From Epiperipatus broadwayi (Eukaryota > Onychophora > Udeonychophora > Euonychophora > Peripatidae): 64,000 nucleotides of DNA. The stretch spans positions 5,184,499-5,248,498 of the forward strand of contig JAQFVV010000012.1 in the NCBI GenBank assembly GCA_028023455.1, read 5' to 3'. Shown here one piece after another: positions 63,501 to 64,000 of the stretch; position 1 is the stretch's first letter; every line of letters begins with the position of its first letter. Both the position numbers and the translations under genes were made by a program. The notes below the pieces were generated by a model. The model saw only the letters and a list, made by a program, of their open reading frames with translations. It ran no database searches and had not been told where the DNA came from.

Positions 63501-64000
63501 CGGGCTTAAAAAGAAATGAGAAACTAAGAGCTATTGAAAAACATTTTAATGCACAGATGTACTAATAAACCACATCTAAGTAGCTTCTATTCTGGTGTAT
63601 TATAATAACACACTTTTTATAAAATTAAAAGTGAAATAAGATTATTAAATGATTTCATAATATCTAATTATTGAAAAGTAAAGAAATAAAATCTAAATTA
63701 TCTTTTATTTCTGCTTTACTCAATTTTTTTATGAGTTTCAAAGCACAAATCAGAATCAGCTAGAATCTTATATATGTGTGTGTGTGTGTTTGTAATAGTT
63801 CTTATATAGTTAGGTTGATTTTATAAATAATTATCTTCTATTTCCTTTCTATATAAGAACTGATTAAATAAAAAAGGCAAGTTTTCAGTAGTTCATTTAT
63901 TTTGATCAAACTTTTCCATTAATTCCCCCCCCCCATGTTTTTTAACTATCTATAGAACGAGGTATGAAAAGAAATACTTGTCGCAACCCCCAGATTAGAA

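Larger units (their letters stand above)
62205..64000. mobile_element. Possible DNA element bounded by ~75-bp inverted repeats, reaching the window end
   Basis: The left block reads TTCTAATCTGGGGGTTGC, then TTTCTTTTCGTACCTCATTC and ATAGATAGTT (62206-62276). The right block, reverse-complemented from 64000, reads TTCTAATCTGGGGGTTGC, TTTCTTTTCATACCTCGTTC and ATAGATAGTT. They face each other with the outer ends at 62205 and 64000. If these are terminal inverted repeats the element is ~1.8 kb and non-coding. Flanking duplication cannot be checked at the right end. Two inverted copies of an unrelated repeat are the alternative. Confidence 0.5.

Overview
This is a very AT-rich, eukaryotic (metazoan) window made almost entirely of non-coding DNA and decayed transposable elements. 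It has no bacterial-style gene packing. The only host coding sequence I can support is one exon at 43145-43512 (+), with good splice sites, encoding a fibronectin type III domain of a neuroglian/L1CAM-family cell-adhesion protein. I see no flanking exon of that gene in 43 kb upstream or 20 kb downstream, so the window looks like two very large introns around one exon. The exon's likeness to insect neuroglian, the base composition and the mix of RTE, Penelope, mariner and piggyBac relics suggest a protostome with long introns. An arthropod (perhaps a chelicerate) is my guess, not a demonstrated fact.

Layout. 1-5430: remains of two LINEs on the minus strand. One has a broken ORF1 (CCHC knuckle) and the endonuclease plus first part of RT of ORF2; the other is a 5'-truncated RT piece lying between two (ATT)n tracts. 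5906-9302: a mariner-like MITE, a tRNA-derived SINE and the first copy of a repeat I call R1. 12390-22215: a decayed RTE-type LINE on the plus strand, cut apart by a terminal-inverted-repeat element that itself contains a SINE, by a degenerate R1 copy, and by a roughly 6.2 kb block bounded by two ~850-870 bp direct repeats. 22216-40225: mostly featureless AT-rich DNA with one R1 copy, two fold-back elements, a two-unit tandem duplication and a decayed ribozyme-like motif. 40507-41363: a piggyBac-like MITE ending in TTAA. 43145-43512: the neuroglian-like exon. 47880-48028: a young SINE with a perfect 18-bp target duplication. 50990-60248: more R1 copies, two Penelope-like element pieces arranged head to head, and a second repeat family, R2. 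62205-64000: a pair of inverted repeats that may delimit a DNA element reaching the window end.

The most interesting signal is that dispersed non-autonomous repeats R1 (five clear copies, one degenerate) and R2 carry what reads as a hammerhead self-cleaving ribozyme: the CUGAUGA and GAAA core boxes, a small stem II, a self-complementary or tiny stem III ending in a GUC or GUA cleavage triplet, and a long stem I that differs in sequence between the families while keeping its pairing. One R1 copy (59949-60248) has become a ~240-bp palindrome whose centre is the self-complementary ACTAGT of the ribozyme. Three R1 copies are flanked by ~13-bp target-site duplications. Hammerheads are known in Penelope-like elements and in small non-autonomous metazoan 'retrozymes'; a Penelope RT and a GIY-YIG piece are present in this same window. 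The functional link between R1/R2 and that element is inference.
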